From an uncultured Eubacterium sp. (GTDB lineage: Bacteria > Bacillota > Clostridia > Lachnospirales > Lachnospiraceae), in assembly GCA_949959185.1 (NCBI GenBank), contig CATLIX010000007.1:26161-90160 (forward strand): 64,000 nt of DNA. Direction: 5' to 3'. Shown piece after piece: positions 51,277 through 60,273 of the stretch. Each line of letters starts with the position of its first letter. The stretch's first letter is position 1. The position numbers and the translations under genes are program-made. The notes beneath the pieces are model-generated. The model was given only the letters and a program-made list of their open reading frames with translations. It was not told the origin of the DNA and ran no database searches.

Positions 51277-52028
51277 AAGTATTTACCGTAATATGCAAAA
51301 CAGAATTAAAATTGTTTCTGAGGGATTTTTTCAGCTTTTTCTTCGCTCTTGTGTTTCCTGTATTAATGCTTCTTCTGTTCGGAGGAATTTATGGAAACGC
51401 CCCTGTCTATGAGGGAACGGACACCGGCATGATGGACATCTCCGTACCGGCTTATGCTGTCATGGTAACAGGAGTTACCGGTCTGATGTCTCTGCCTCTG
51501 ACCTTATCCGGTTACAGAGAGAAAAAAATCTACAAAAGATTTGACGCTACCCCCGCGGGAAAGAAAAGTATCATATCCGCACAGATATTCATCAGTTTTC
51601 TCATGACGCTGGCAGGGATTGCCATCCTGACAGCCGCCGGAATACTGCTTTATCAGATACAGATAAAAGGCAGTTTTCTCTCTGTTCTGACAGGGCTGCT
51701 GTTTTCCATAGCGGCCATGTTTTCCATGGGATTTCTTTTTACTGCTATTGGGTGGGACTTAAAAAGCACATCCCTGCTCTGTTATCTCTGCTATTTTATT
51801 ATGTTGTTCCTGTCCGGTGCAACCATGCCGGATTTTATGTTCCCCGACACCATTAAAAAAATCTCTTCCTTTCTGCCCATGACGTATGCCGTTGATTTAA
51901 TGCAGGGAGTTTTTGCCGGAGATAATCTCAGTCTGCACGGAAAGGAACTGAGCATTTTGGGAGCTGTTGCGGTAATATGCACGGCAATTGGAGCTGCTTT
52001 ATACAGAAGAAGAGACTGGACAAAATAG
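51273..52028 (+). CDS. ABC-2 type permease
   Basis: A 251-residue membrane protein with six predicted membrane segments. It has a typical ABC-2 start (TELKLFLRDFFSFFFALVFP), SGYREKKIYKRFDATP, and the C-terminal LSGATMPDFMFPDTIKKIS-type block. The ATG at 51273 is embedded in the ATPase stop region (ATGA overlap). It works with the preceding ATPase; the substrate is unknown. Confidence 0.88.
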   Translation: MKVFTVICKTELKLFLRDFFSFFFALVFPVLMLLLFGGIYGNAPVYEGTDTGMMDISVPAYAVMVTGVTGLMSLPLTLSGYREKKIYKRFDATPAGKKSIISAQIFISFLMTLAGIAILTAAGILLYQIQIKGSFLSVLTGLLFSIAAMFSMGFLFTAIGWDLKSTSLLCYLCYFIMLFLSGATMPDFMFPDTIKKISSFLPMTYAVDLMQGVFAGDNLSLHGKELSILGAVAVICTAIGAALYRRRDWTK

Positions 52029-52062
52029 CCAGTCTCTTCCACTCTCTGAATCCCTCAATAAT

Positions 52063-52089
52063 GGGGCGCTCTCTGCACGAAAGCGCCCC
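52063..52089. terminator. hairpin between ABC permease and secDF
   Basis: GGGGCGCT (52063-52070) pairs with AGCGCCCC (52082-52089), followed by GGTTTATTTAT on the plus strand. It sits between the convergent ABC-2 and secDF genes. The adjacent CTGAATCCCTCAAT also occurs in repeat copy A. Confidence 0.65.
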
Positions 52090-52117
52090 GGTTTATTTAT
52101 CCTGAAGGGATTTTTGT

Positions 52118-54262
52118 CTATTTTTTTGCAAATCTCACTTTAAACACATACCACAGTGCACCGGTGATACATACGGAAGAATAAGCGCCGCAGATGATAC
52201 CTGCCATCAGCGGAAGGGCAAATTCCCGTATGGAGCTGACGCCCAGAATAAACAGCACGAATACCATAATAAAGGTGGTCAGAGAAGTATTGATACTTCT
52301 GGACAACGTCTGGGTAATACTCCGGTTGGCAATTTCCATCAGGCTGTCCGCATCCTTCTTCTTCGCTCCGCCCAGATTCTCGCGGATACGGTCGAAAATA
52401 ACAATGGTGGCATTGATGGAATAGCCCACAATGGTCAGCATACATGCAATAAATGTATTTCCTACGGAGGTTCTTACAATGGCATAAAATGCAAGTACCA
52501 CCAGCACGTCGTGCAGAAGGGCAATGACGGCGCTTCCTGCAAAACGGATATCTTTAAACCGGAACCAGATATAAATCAGCATGAATACCGTTGCAATTGC
52601 CACTGCCCAGATTGCGTCGGATTTCATCTCATTACTTACGGTAGAACTGATATTTTCCGCAATAATTCCGTCTTCGCTGACGCCGAACTGTTCAATCAGC
52701 GCCTGATTCAGGGATTCACGCTCTGCCAGTTCCAGAGAACGTGTCTTGATTACCACCTGGTTAGTACCTTCAATTTTCTGTGTCTGGACGTTGGGGTCTC
52801 CTGTAACATCTTCCACAACGGGAACAATCTTCTCATCAATTTCATTGATGGAATAATCTTCATTGAAAGTCACGGTGGTGGAAGTTCCGCCTACAAAATC
52901 CAGGCTGTAATTTAAAATATTTCCGTCTTTGGATTTATTGATTCCCATACCCACAGCTCCTGCCAGAATCAACAACCCTGATATGGCAAAAAACAGCACG
53001 CGTTTCCGCAGGAACCGGATGGTTTTGCGTTCTTTGGTTTCACCGTAAAATTTCGCATCCTGGACTCCAAGCGCATAGAAGCATTTCATCAGCCAGCGGG
53101 TGATAACCAGGGCCGTAAACATGGACAGTACAATACCGATGCCCAGTGTGTAGGCAAAGCCTTTGACGGAACCGGAACCGCGGGTTCCCAGTACCACTGC
53201 CGCAATCAATGTGGTAATGTTACCGTCCAGAATAGCGGAAAGGGCTTTGGCATATCCGATTTTAATAGCGGAATTTACGGTTTTTCCCGCTCCGATTTCC
53301 TCACGGATTCGGGCAAATATAATGACGTTGGCGTCCACCGCCATACCGATGGACAGAATAATACCTGCAATACCAGGCAATGTCAGGGTAATATCAAAAA
53401 TCCACAGCGCCCATACGGTCAGCGCGGAATAGAGTACCAGAGCAATGCTGGCGGTAAATCCCGGCACGCGGTACATCACTATCATAAACAGCATAACCAG
53501 TATCAGACCGATTAATGCCGCTTTCAGACTGGTGGAAATAGCTTCTTCTCCCAGCTGTGCGCCTACCACCTTGGAATGGAGTTCTTCCAGTTCCAGAGAA
53601 AGGGAACCGATTCGGATGGTGGAGGCCAGCTCCTCCGCAGCCTCAAAACTTTCCATATGGTCAATCTGGGCTTTTCCGCCAGTGATTGCTTCATCTACTC
53701 CAGGTTCGCTGATAGTCTGTCCGTCGTAGACAATGGGCAGGGTTTTTCCCACATTGTCCGCGGTGGCTTTGGCAAATTTTTCAGCACCTTCGTCTGTCAG
53801 CGTCAGTTCCACCACGTACTGGCGGGCGCCCATATTATCATTGTAGGTACCTGCCTGGGCATTTTTAATGTCAGTTCCTGTCACAAGGGTTTCCCCTGCT
53901 TCATTCTGAAATTCCAGAGAGCCGGGCTTTCCGAGTTCTTCCAGAATTTCATTTGCATCGGAAACACCGGGAATTTCTATATTAATCCGGTTATTTCCTT
54001 CCTGATATACGGTGGATTCCGTACTGTAGGTTTCCACACGCTTCTGCAGCTTGTAGACAGTATCTTTCATATCTTCCGCCGATGGATTGTCCTCCACTGC
54101 CTGGTAAGTGATGCTGACGCCGCCTGCAAGGTCCAGTCCCAGCCTGATATTACGGTTCTCGCCTACGCCAACCGTTGAGATAATAGTTCCTGCATACCAG
54201 GTCATGGCCGCCATAACTGCCAGAATCAGAACCAGTATCCCCGTCGCTTTACTTTTCTTCAT
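52118..54262 (-). CDS. secDF: protein translocase subunit SecDF (fused)
   Basis: A 714-residue fusion. The SecD half has TM1, IRLGLDLAGGVSITYQAVED, a large extracytoplasmic P1 region and a five-helix block with SIGMAVDANVIIFARIREE. The SecF half starts near residue 415 (TIRFLRKRVLFFAISG, NYSLDFVGGTSTTVTFNEDY, VGYSINATIVIFDRIRENL). About twelve membrane helices are present in total. SecDF uses the proton or sodium gradient to assist late export by SecYEG. The fused form is common in Firmicutes. It lies next to the SCIFF maturase gene, an arrangement I recall as frequent in Clostridia. Confidence 0.95.
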   Translation of the reverse strand: MKKSKATGILVLILAVMAAMTWYAGTIISTVGVGENRNIRLGLDLAGGVSITYQAVEDNPSAEDMKDTVYKLQKRVETYSTESTVYQEGNNRINIEIPGVSDANEILEELGKPGSLEFQNEAGETLVTGTDIKNAQAGTYNDNMGARQYVVELTLTDEGAEKFAKATADNVGKTLPIVYDGQTISEPGVDEAITGGKAQIDHMESFEAAEELASTIRIGSLSLELEELHSKVVGAQLGEEAISTSLKAALIGLILVMLFMIVMYRVPGFTASIALVLYSALTVWALWIFDITLTLPGIAGIILSIGMAVDANVIIFARIREEIGAGKTVNSAIKIGYAKALSAILDGNITTLIAAVVLGTRGSGSVKGFAYTLGIGIVLSMFTALVITRWLMKCFYALGVQDAKFYGETKERKTIRFLRKRVLFFAISGLLILAGAVGMGINKSKDGNILNYSLDFVGGTSTTVTFNEDYSINEIDEKIVPVVEDVTGDPNVQTQKIEGTNQVVIKTRSLELAERESLNQALIEQFGVSEDGIIAENISSTVSNEMKSDAIWAVAIATVFMLIYIWFRFKDIRFAGSAVIALLHDVLVVLAFYAIVRTSVGNTFIACMLTIVGYSINATIVIFDRIRENLGGAKKKDADSLMEIANRSITQTLSRSINTSLTTFIMVFVLFILGVSSIREFALPLMAGIICGAYSSVCITGALWYVFKVRFAKK

Positions 54263-54317
54263 GACTTCTTCCTCTCTTAGATTCTCTTATTCTGCCGCCT
54301 CTGCTCTGTCTCTCCAT

Positions 54318-55679
54318 TCAGCCGGTCTCTTCCGCAAGGGCCGCTTTTATCATAATTGCGCATTCAATCCGCTTTTTCTGCAGCTCGCAACCGATATCAT
54401 AAGTATCTGTAATACTTCCGTGAAAATTCCAGGAATTGGCGGCACAGCCGCCGCTGCAGTAAAATCTGGCAAAACAGTTCCTGCATTTTTCCTTTGCATA
54501 CACGTTACATCCTTTAAATTCTTTCTGTAACGAAAGATTTTTCACACCTTCCGTCACATTTCCCATGAGAAATGCTTCATTTCCCACAAACTGATGGCAG
54601 GGGTATAAATCCCCCCAGGGGGTCACTGCCAGATACTCCGTGCCGGAACCGCAGCCGGACAGACGTTTTGCCACGCAGGGCCCGCCCTCCAAATCTATCA
54701 TAAAATGAAAGAACTGAAAACCTCTGTTTTCCTTTTTCCGTCTGATTAATTCCCTGGCCAGCCTGTCATATTCCTCAAACAGCCGGGGCAGGTCTCCTTC
54801 CTGCAGCGCATAGCTTTCTGTGGGCGCCGCCACCACAGGCTCCACGGAAATCTGCTGAAATCCCAAATCGGCCAGATGAAGCACGTCTTCGGAAAAATCC
54901 AGGTTATTATGGGTAAAGGTTCCTCTTACATAATATTTTTCCTGATTCCTGCTGTCTGCAAATTTCCGGAATTTTGGCACAATCAGATCGTAACTGCCCG
55001 TACCGTTCCGGAAAGGCCGCATTCTGTCGTTTACCTCTTTGCGCCCGTCAATACTCAGCACCACATTGGCCATTTCCCGGTTGGCAAATTCCATAATCTC
55101 ATCATTCAGCAGCACCCCGTTGGTGGTCAGGGTAAACCGGAAATTCTTATTGTAAATCTTCTCCTGTTCCCTTCCGTATGATACCAGCTTTTTTACCACC
55201 TCAAAGTTCATCAGGGGCTCGCCGCCGAAAAAGTCCACTTCCAGGTTCCGGCGGTTCCCGGAATTCCGGATCAGAAAATCAAGGGCCGCTTTTCCCACTT
55301 CGTAAGACATGACCGCCCTTCTTCCGTGGTATTCCCCTTCTTCCGCAAAACAGTAGCGGCAGGCCAGATTGCAGTCGTGGGCAATGTGCAGGCACAGAGC
55401 TTTGACCACCGTGGGCCGCTCTTTAAACTGCTCCATATAATTCTCATATTCGTCTTCGGTAAACAGCTGCTGTTCTTCCGTCAGAGTTCTGACTTCCTCA
55501 TACCCTTCGGCAATCTCAGCTTCGGGATACTTTTCCTTCAGTCTGGAAATTATCTCCTCTTTCGCAGAGGTTTCAAACAATGGGATAATGTCATAAACTA
55601 TCTCGTCCACCACATGTACCGCACCGCTGTTTACATCCAGCACAATATTGTAACCGTTGTTTTTATACTGGTGAACCAC
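54318..55679 (-). CDS. scfB: SCIFF peptide radical-SAM maturase (thioether cross-link forming)
   Basis: A 453-residue radical-SAM/SPASM enzyme. An N-terminal RiPP-recognition-type region (YNIVLDVNSGAVHVVDEIVY) is followed by the CxxxCxxC cluster site ACRYCFAEEG (preceded by DCNL), FFGGEPLMNFE and TTNGVLLN. The C-terminal SPASM Cys-rich region includes CNVYAKEKCRNCFARFYC and SGGCAANSWNFHG. It starts at a GTG with AGAGGAA upstream. It introduces Cys-to-alpha-carbon thioether bonds in the SCIFF peptide encoded immediately upstream. The length and motifs match the family. Confidence 0.93.
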   Translation of the reverse strand: MVHQYKNNGYNIVLDVNSGAVHVVDEIVYDIIPLFETSAKEEIISRLKEKYPEAEIAEGYEEVRTLTEEQQLFTEDEYENYMEQFKERPTVVKALCLHIAHDCNLACRYCFAEEGEYHGRRAVMSYEVGKAALDFLIRNSGNRRNLEVDFFGGEPLMNFEVVKKLVSYGREQEKIYNKNFRFTLTTNGVLLNDEIMEFANREMANVVLSIDGRKEVNDRMRPFRNGTGSYDLIVPKFRKFADSRNQEKYYVRGTFTHNNLDFSEDVLHLADLGFQQISVEPVVAAPTESYALQEGDLPRLFEEYDRLARELIRRKKENRGFQFFHFMIDLEGGPCVAKRLSGCGSGTEYLAVTPWGDLYPCHQFVGNEAFLMGNVTEGVKNLSLQKEFKGCNVYAKEKCRNCFARFYCSGGCAANSWNFHGSITDTYDIGCELQKKRIECAIMIKAALAEETG

Positions 55680-55743
55680 TGCCAGTTCCTCTCTTTCCGT
55701 ATGTAATCCCGGCGCCTCAGCCCATGGCCGTCAACGCACAAAT

Positions 55744-55768
55744 GACCGCTCGTTGATTGCGAACGGTC
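55744..55768 (-). other. hairpin between SCIFF peptide and maturase genes
   Basis: On the minus strand GACCGTTCG pairs with CGAGCGGTC (one G-T pair) across a short loop. It lies in the 166-base spacer between the two genes. It lacks a T-run and may stabilise the abundant peptide mRNA or limit read-through into the maturase. Confidence 0.4.
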
Positions 55769-55845
55769 CATGCTTACATTCTTATGCTCTTTGAGCGCCT
55801 GTTTCAGCCGCCCATCCCCAAAGGGGCACATGATTCTGCCGGAAA

Positions 55846-55986
55846 TTATTTATGCTCACAGCTCTGGTTTCCTACGGTACAGCTTGTCTTGCACGCAGAC
55901 TGGCAGGAGGTCTGGCATTCACCGCAGCCGCCTCTTTTTACTGTGTTCTGTAATCTCTTTGTATTTAATGTTTTTACATGTTTCAT
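55846..55986 (-). CDS. scfA: SCIFF (six cysteines in forty-five) ribosomal peptide precursor
   Basis: A 46-residue precursor peptide. It starts MKHVKTLNTKRLQ and has a C-terminal core with six cysteines at residues 21, 24, 28, 32, 36 and 43 (RGGCGECQTSCQSACKTSC, then NQSCEHK). The ATG at 55986 has GAAAGGAAG upstream. This matches the near-universal clostridial SCIFF peptide, which its partner radical-SAM enzyme modifies with thioether bridges. No exporter or protease gene is adjacent other than secDF. The biological role is unknown. Confidence 0.93.
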   Translation of the reverse strand: MKHVKTLNTKRLQNTVKRGGCGECQTSCQSACKTSCTVGNQSCEHK

Positions 55987-56041
55987 AAAAATACTTCCTT
56001 TCTGTTTTTAGAAATTTTCCGAGGGCAGATTTGACTTCTTT

Positions 56042-56123
56042 GGGCCCCTCCTCATGATAAATCCTCATGGCAAAGCCATCAGGGCTCCTCCCGGCTTTGC
56101 CGGGCCCCTCCTCATGGCAAAGT
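56042..56123. repeat. short direct and inverted repeats between kinase and SCIFF genes
   Basis: GGGCCCCTCCTCATG occurs at 56042-56056 and again at 56102-56116. Between them GGCAAAGCC (56069-56077) pairs with GGCTTTGCC (56093-56101). CCTCATGGCAAAG also appears twice. The interval is non-coding. It may act as an imperfect terminator for the kinase operon, though no T-run follows. Confidence 0.5.
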
Positions 56124-56153
56124 ATATCACACTTTTTTTCAGATGAAAAGCAT

Positions 56154-57413
56154 TTATTTTAAAAATTCCACGGAGGCCTTAAACTGGTCGCAGTCGATCT
56201 TCACATCAAAGGTGCCGCCCAGTGCGGCTGTATAAGTGTTTACAATGGCAAGGCCCAGTCCATTGCCTTCGGTGGTTCTGGACTCATCTCCTCTGGCAAA
56301 CCGCTCCACAATCTGCTCTCTGGTAAAATTCATCTGATAACTGGAGGTATTGGTAATTTCAAACCGTACTTTCTGCCCGGTCTCTTCCGTGCTTCCTTCT
56401 TCTTTTACGTGGATGACTGAGGATTTCATAAAAATTCTGGTGTATTCCTGGGAATATTTCAATGCATTTTCCACAAGATTCTGAAAAATACGGTACATGT
56501 AGCTGCTGTCTGCTATAAAATCTGTGGGTTCTTCTGTCAGCATCACCACAAACTCTCTGCCGCTCTCTGCTATACGGTCTCCCATATCTGCCTGCACCTG
56601 CTCAATCAGACAGTTCATTTCCATCTGCTCCATATGAAGTTCCACATTTCCGCTGCTGGTTTTGGCCAGATCAAACAGACTGTCAATCATTTCCTTTAAT
56701 TTCTGCGCTTTTCTGGAAAGGACTTCCAGATAATCAGCCACCACGTCGCTCAGTTCTTCTTTTTTCATCAGTTCCAGATAACCCACCATGGAGGTCAGAG
56801 GTGTTTTCAAATCATGGGACACATTAGAAATCAGATCCACTTTCATCTGTTCACTGCGTAATGCGGTTTCCAGGCTTATCTGATTAATCTGTTCCAGATT
56901 TTCCATATAGAGCTTCAGCTTTTTTTTCATATAGAAACTGATGACAAGGTTACTCACAATCCACTGAATCAGTACAGTTCCCACAGGAATATAAGCTGCA
57001 CTCAGATTTCCGTACAGCCAGGTATGGTTCAGCCTGTAGTGAAAGTTTCCCATAGCCAGAAAAAAAAGCACCCCTGCGATAATTCCTGTCACAAGTTTCA
57101 GTTTCTGCTGTTTTCTCTCCCATTCCGGAAAAAACTGCTCTGACTGTACCTTCCAGTTCCTGTTGGTATATCGCAGCGCAAACTGAAAATTTCCTGCCAC
57201 ACCCGCTGCAAAACAGAGATTCATAATCAGGCCCCTGAAAAGGTTATCTTCCGTGGAGGCATATCGGTAAGACATCATATCTGCCAGCAGCAAAGTTCCT
57301 GCTGCCGTACCAAAAATCCCCGGAATCAGCAATACTTCATCTCTTTTCCGCATGTTCTGTATCAGCTTTTTCACCTTTTTCCATATCTCAGTATTTTTCC
57401 ATTTTGTAGCCAA
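56154..57413 (-). CDS. sensor histidine kinase
   Basis: A 419-residue kinase with four N-terminal membrane segments (for example VLLIPGIFGTAAGTLLLADM and LVTGIIAGVLFFLAMGNF) and little extracytoplasmic sequence, so it may be an intramembrane-sensing type. The HisKA region has LISNVSHDLKTPLTSMVGYL (phospho-His). The HATPase region has YRIFQNLVENALKYS and GNGLGLAIVNTYTAAL. The start is a TTG at 57413 preceded by AGGTGG, overlapping the response regulator by 26 bases; an ATG at 57353 is an alternative. It pairs with the regulator at 57388. The signal is unknown. Confidence 0.88.
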   Translation of the reverse strand: MATKWKNTEIWKKVKKLIQNMRKRDEVLLIPGIFGTAAGTLLLADMMSYRYASTEDNLFRGLIMNLCFAAGVAGNFQFALRYTNRNWKVQSEQFFPEWERKQQKLKLVTGIIAGVLFFLAMGNFHYRLNHTWLYGNLSAAYIPVGTVLIQWIVSNLVISFYMKKKLKLYMENLEQINQISLETALRSEQMKVDLISNVSHDLKTPLTSMVGYLELMKKEELSDVVADYLEVLSRKAQKLKEMIDSLFDLAKTSSGNVELHMEQMEMNCLIEQVQADMGDRIAESGREFVVMLTEEPTDFIADSSYMYRIFQNLVENALKYSQEYTRIFMKSSVIHVKEEGSTEETGQKVRFEITNTSSYQMNFTREQIVERFARGDESRTTEGNGLGLAIVNTYTAALGGTFDVKIDCDQFKASVEFLK

Positions 57414-58092
57414 TGCCCCACACCACCTTTACATATTTTGGATTCTTTGGATCAATTTCCAGTTTTTCACGGATATGGCGGATATGCACCATCACCGTGT
57501 TTTCCACAGTATAGCCGGCCACTTCTTTCCAGACTCTTTCATAAATTTTCTCTGCGGAAAACACCTGGCCCGGATGCTCCATCAGAAGTTCCAGAATTTT
57601 ATATTCCGTGGCGGTCAGCCTGACCTCTGCTCCATCCACAACCGCTTTTTTACTTTTCCGATCCAGCACCAGACTGTCGTTTACAATCTGATCTTCCTGG
57701 GGTTTCGGCGTGCTGCCGCCCCAGGTATGGTAACGCCGGAGCTGGGCCGCCACTCTGGCTGTCAGTTCCGCCGGATTGTAAGGCTTGGCTATATAATCGT
57801 CTGCTCCCATCACAAGACCGGAAACCTTGTCGCTCTCCTCGGTTTTCGCCGACAGGATAATTACGGGAATCTTGTTGTTTTCTCTGATTTTCATCAGGGC
57901 TGACAGCCCGTTTAACCGGGGCATCATCACATCCAGCAGAATCAGATCCACCGTATGTTCCTTTAACAGTTCCAGAGCCTCCAGCCCGTCGTAGGCTTTC
58001 AGGATTCGGTAGCCCTCGTATTCCAGGAGCTTTCCCAGAGAAAACACAATCTCTTTGTTGTCATCTACCACCAGAATGGTCTGTTGTTCCAT
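57388..58092 (-). CDS. OmpR/PhoB family response regulator
   Basis: A 234-residue regulator. The receiver domain has ILVVDDNKEIVFSLG, phospho-Asp in LILLDVMMPRLNG, and Lys in YIAKPYNP. A C-terminal winged helix follows, with VRLTATEYKILELLMEHPG and VMVHIRHIREKLE. It is the first gene of a two-gene operon with the kinase, driven by the promoter at 58142-58170. Confidence 0.92.
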   Translation of the reverse strand: MEQQTILVVDDNKEIVFSLGKLLEYEGYRILKAYDGLEALELLKEHTVDLILLDVMMPRLNGLSALMKIRENNKIPVIILSAKTEESDKVSGLVMGADDYIAKPYNPAELTARVAAQLRRYHTWGGSTPKPQEDQIVNDSLVLDRKSKKAVVDGAEVRLTATEYKILELLMEHPGQVFSAEKIYERVWKEVAGYTVENTVMVHIRHIREKLEIDPKNPKYVKVVWGIGYKMEKY

Positions 58093-58141
58093 TTCTTCTT
58101 TCTCCCTGTATGTTAAATTGCTGTTTCACAGTACAGACATT

Positions 58142-58170
58142 ATAATAATGATTTCCAAAATAAAACTCAA
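58142..58170 (-). promoter_or_regulatory. promoter of the OmpR-type two-component operon
   Basis: On the minus strand, TTGAGT (58170-58165) and TATTAT (58147-58142) are separated by 17 bases, about 50 bases before the response regulator start. Confidence 0.55.
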
Positions 58171-58210
58171 TGAATTTCTTAAAAAAATCTTAATCCCATC
58201 TGATAAAATT

Positions 58211-58246
58211 CTGCGGCGGATGTAACATATTTCACATCCGCCGCAG
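58211..58246 (-). terminator. intrinsic terminator of the TIGR04086 gene
   Basis: A perfect 13-bp stem CTGCGGCGGATGT / ACATCCGCCGCAG (58211-58223 with 58234-58246) is followed on the minus strand by AATTTTATC, 18 bases after the stop codon. Confidence 0.8.
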
Positions 58247-58264
58247 TGCAATCATTCTCTGTAT

Positions 58265-58672
58265 TCAGCTTGCCATCCCGCCAGCCATTCCCGAAGCGGT
58301 ACACAGCACCAGGGTTGTGGCAAACCGGGATACATCCATATTGATTCCTTTCTGAAAGACCACAGAGCCCAGCACCAGAATCAGAAAATAGCCGGCTCCC
58401 ATTGCCATGCCCCACAGAAAGCGCTTTCGCTTCATGACCTTTCCGCTCAGAAATCCGCCCGTAAATCCTGACAGTACATAAATCAGCACAATTCCAATGG
58501 ATACAACGCTTTCACTGAGCTGCATTTTATAGAGCATGGCCGAGAGAATCAGCAGCATAATTCCCGTCACCATATACATAACCAGCAGAATTTTCAATAT
58601 GGATAATACGGAAACATTCGGTTTATTTTCTCCTTTCCCCCTGGCCGGAGTTTTCCATAATTTCTTTTCCAT
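58265..58672 (-). CDS. TIGR04086 family membrane protein
   Basis: A 135-residue protein with four membrane helices (ILKILLVMYMVTGIMLLILS, VSIGIVLIYVLSGFTGGFLSG, FLWGMAMGAGYFLILVLGS, ATTLVLCTASGMAGGMAS). It carries the GFxxGKxxKRKxFLWG loop characteristic of this small clostridial family. The function is unknown. It is monocistronic with a terminator. Confidence 0.82.
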   Translation of the reverse strand: MEKKLWKTPARGKGENKPNVSVLSILKILLVMYMVTGIMLLILSAMLYKMQLSESVVSIGIVLIYVLSGFTGGFLSGKVMKRKRFLWGMAMGAGYFLILVLGSVVFQKGINMDVSRFATTLVLCTASGMAGGMAS

Positions 58673-58898
58673 CCCTTTTCCTCCCTCCTGTGGATGTCCC
58701 TTTGATTCTAAGACATTTTATTCGGGGCGGGCGGAAACTATTCCTGCAGAAGAAAGGGATTTCCAAATTTTTGTAACAGTTCAGCCATAGCCGGTTTCAG
58801 GGGGTGCAGGCTGAACTCTTATAAATTTTTCCTGAATTTTCCGGGAATTCCTTGCAAAATCCACCGGTATCCGGTATATTAATGTATTGAAAGGAGAG

Positions 58899-60173
58899 AT
58901 GTACTTGGACTCAGGTGACGTCATACAATTAATTATCATTATTATCTTATTAATGTTATCTGCATTTTTTTCTTCTGCAGAAACAGCTCTGACCACTTCT
59001 AATAAAATCCGTCTCAGAAGCATGGCGGAAGAAGGCAACAAACGGGCGAAAAAGGTGCTGGAGATTACCGATGATTCCGGCAAAATGCTCAGTGCCATAC
59101 TAATTGGAAACAACATTGTAAATCTGTCCTCCGCTTCTCTGGCCACCACCCTGGCCACAAAGATTTTCGGCAGTGCGGGCGCAGGAATTGCAACGGGTAT
59201 TCTGACGGTACTGGTACTGATTTTCGGTGAAATTTCACCCAAGACCTTTGCCACCATTCATGCGGATAAAATTTCCCTGGCCTATGCAGGCACAATCAGC
59301 GGACTTATGAAACTGCTCACTCCTGTGATTTTTGTAATTAATAAACTGGCTCTTGGATTTTTAATCCTGCTGCGTGTGGACGCCTCAGGGGCTCAGAATA
59401 CCATGACAGAAGACGAACTGCGCACCATTGTGGATGTAAGCCATGAAGAAGGAGTCATTGAAACAGAAGAACGGGAAATGATTAACAATGTATTTGATTT
59501 CAGAGACGCCCAGGCAAAAGAGGTTATGGTGCCCCGGATTGATATGACATTTGCCGATATCAACAGCACATATCAGGAACTGCTGGACATTTTCCGCGAA
59601 GATAAATTTACCCGTCTCCCTGTATTCGAAGACTCCACAGACAATGTGGTGGGTATTATCAATATGAAAGATTTGCTTCTCTATGAAGATAAGGAGCATT
59701 TTTCCATCCGCAATATTATGCGGAAGCCTTATTACACGTACGAGCACAAAAACACTGCGGAACTTCTGCTGGAAATGCGTAAATCCTCCATTAACATTGC
59801 CATTGTTCTGGATGAATACGGGGCAACTGCAGGATTAATCACACTGGAAGATCTGCTGGAAGAAATTGTGGGAGAAATCCGGGATGAGTACGATATGGAT
59901 GAAGAAGACCCGGTACAGAAAATCAGCGAACTGGAATATATGATACAGGGTTCCCTGAATCTCAATGATCTGCATGATATACTGAATCTCGATTTAGTCT
60001 CCGACGATTATGACTCGGTAGGCGGTTACGTCATTGGCCTGCTGGACCATCTGCCCACGCCGGGCGAATCCATTACCACACCGGAAGGTCTGTTTTTCCG
60101 GGTGGAAGATATGGATAAGAACCGGATTAGCAAAATTTTCGTACGGCTTCCGGATCCTTCCGAAGAAGAATAA
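58899..60173 (+). CDS. CNNM/CorC-type transport protein (hemolysin C family)
   Basis: About 424 residues. An N-terminal DUF21/CNNM membrane domain with three to four helices (FFSSAETALTTSNKIRLRSM, ILIGNNIVNLSSASLATTL, FGEISPKTFATIHADK) is followed by a CBS pair (VMVPRIDMTFADINSTYQ, VGIINMKDLLLYE, IVLDEYGATAGLITLEDLL) and a C-terminal CorC_HlyC domain. Relatives affect magnesium or cobalt transport and ion homeostasis. Start choice: ATG 58899 sits close behind AAAGGAGAG, and TTG 58911 is an alternative with better spacing. It converges on sfsA. Confidence 0.88.
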   Translation: MYLDSGDVIQLIIIIILLMLSAFFSSAETALTTSNKIRLRSMAEEGNKRAKKVLEITDDSGKMLSAILIGNNIVNLSSASLATTLATKIFGSAGAGIATGILTVLVLIFGEISPKTFATIHADKISLAYAGTISGLMKLLTPVIFVINKLALGFLILLRVDASGAQNTMTEDELRTIVDVSHEEGVIETEEREMINNVFDFRDAQAKEVMVPRIDMTFADINSTYQELLDIFREDKFTRLPVFEDSTDNVVGIINMKDLLLYEDKEHFSIRNIMRKPYYTYEHKNTAELLLEMRKSSINIAIVLDEYGATAGLITLEDLLEEIVGEIRDEYDMDEEDPVQKISELEYMIQGSLNLNDLHDILNLDLVSDDYDSVGGYVIGLLDHLPTPGESITTPEGLFFRVEDMDKNRISKIFVRLPDPSEEE

Positions 60174-60272
60174 GGGGCTGTCGGAAAATGAAATTTACAC
60201 ACAATATATAGTTGTGAAACTCAGCAATTCACAGCTATATATTGTGGAAATTTGCCATTTCCCCACAACCCC
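60174..60272. repeat. long imperfect inverted repeat filling the CNNM-sfsA gap
   Basis: The whole 99-base interval folds back on itself. Outer ends GGGGCTGT / ACAACCCC (60174-60181 with 60265-60272) continue through AAATG / CATTT and AAATTT / AAATTT to an inner ACAATATATAG / CTATATATTGT stem closed by a loop near ACTCAGCAA. It ends exactly between the two convergent stop codons. It may be a bidirectional terminator or a MITE-like insertion. Confidence 0.65.
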
Positions 60273-60273
60273 T

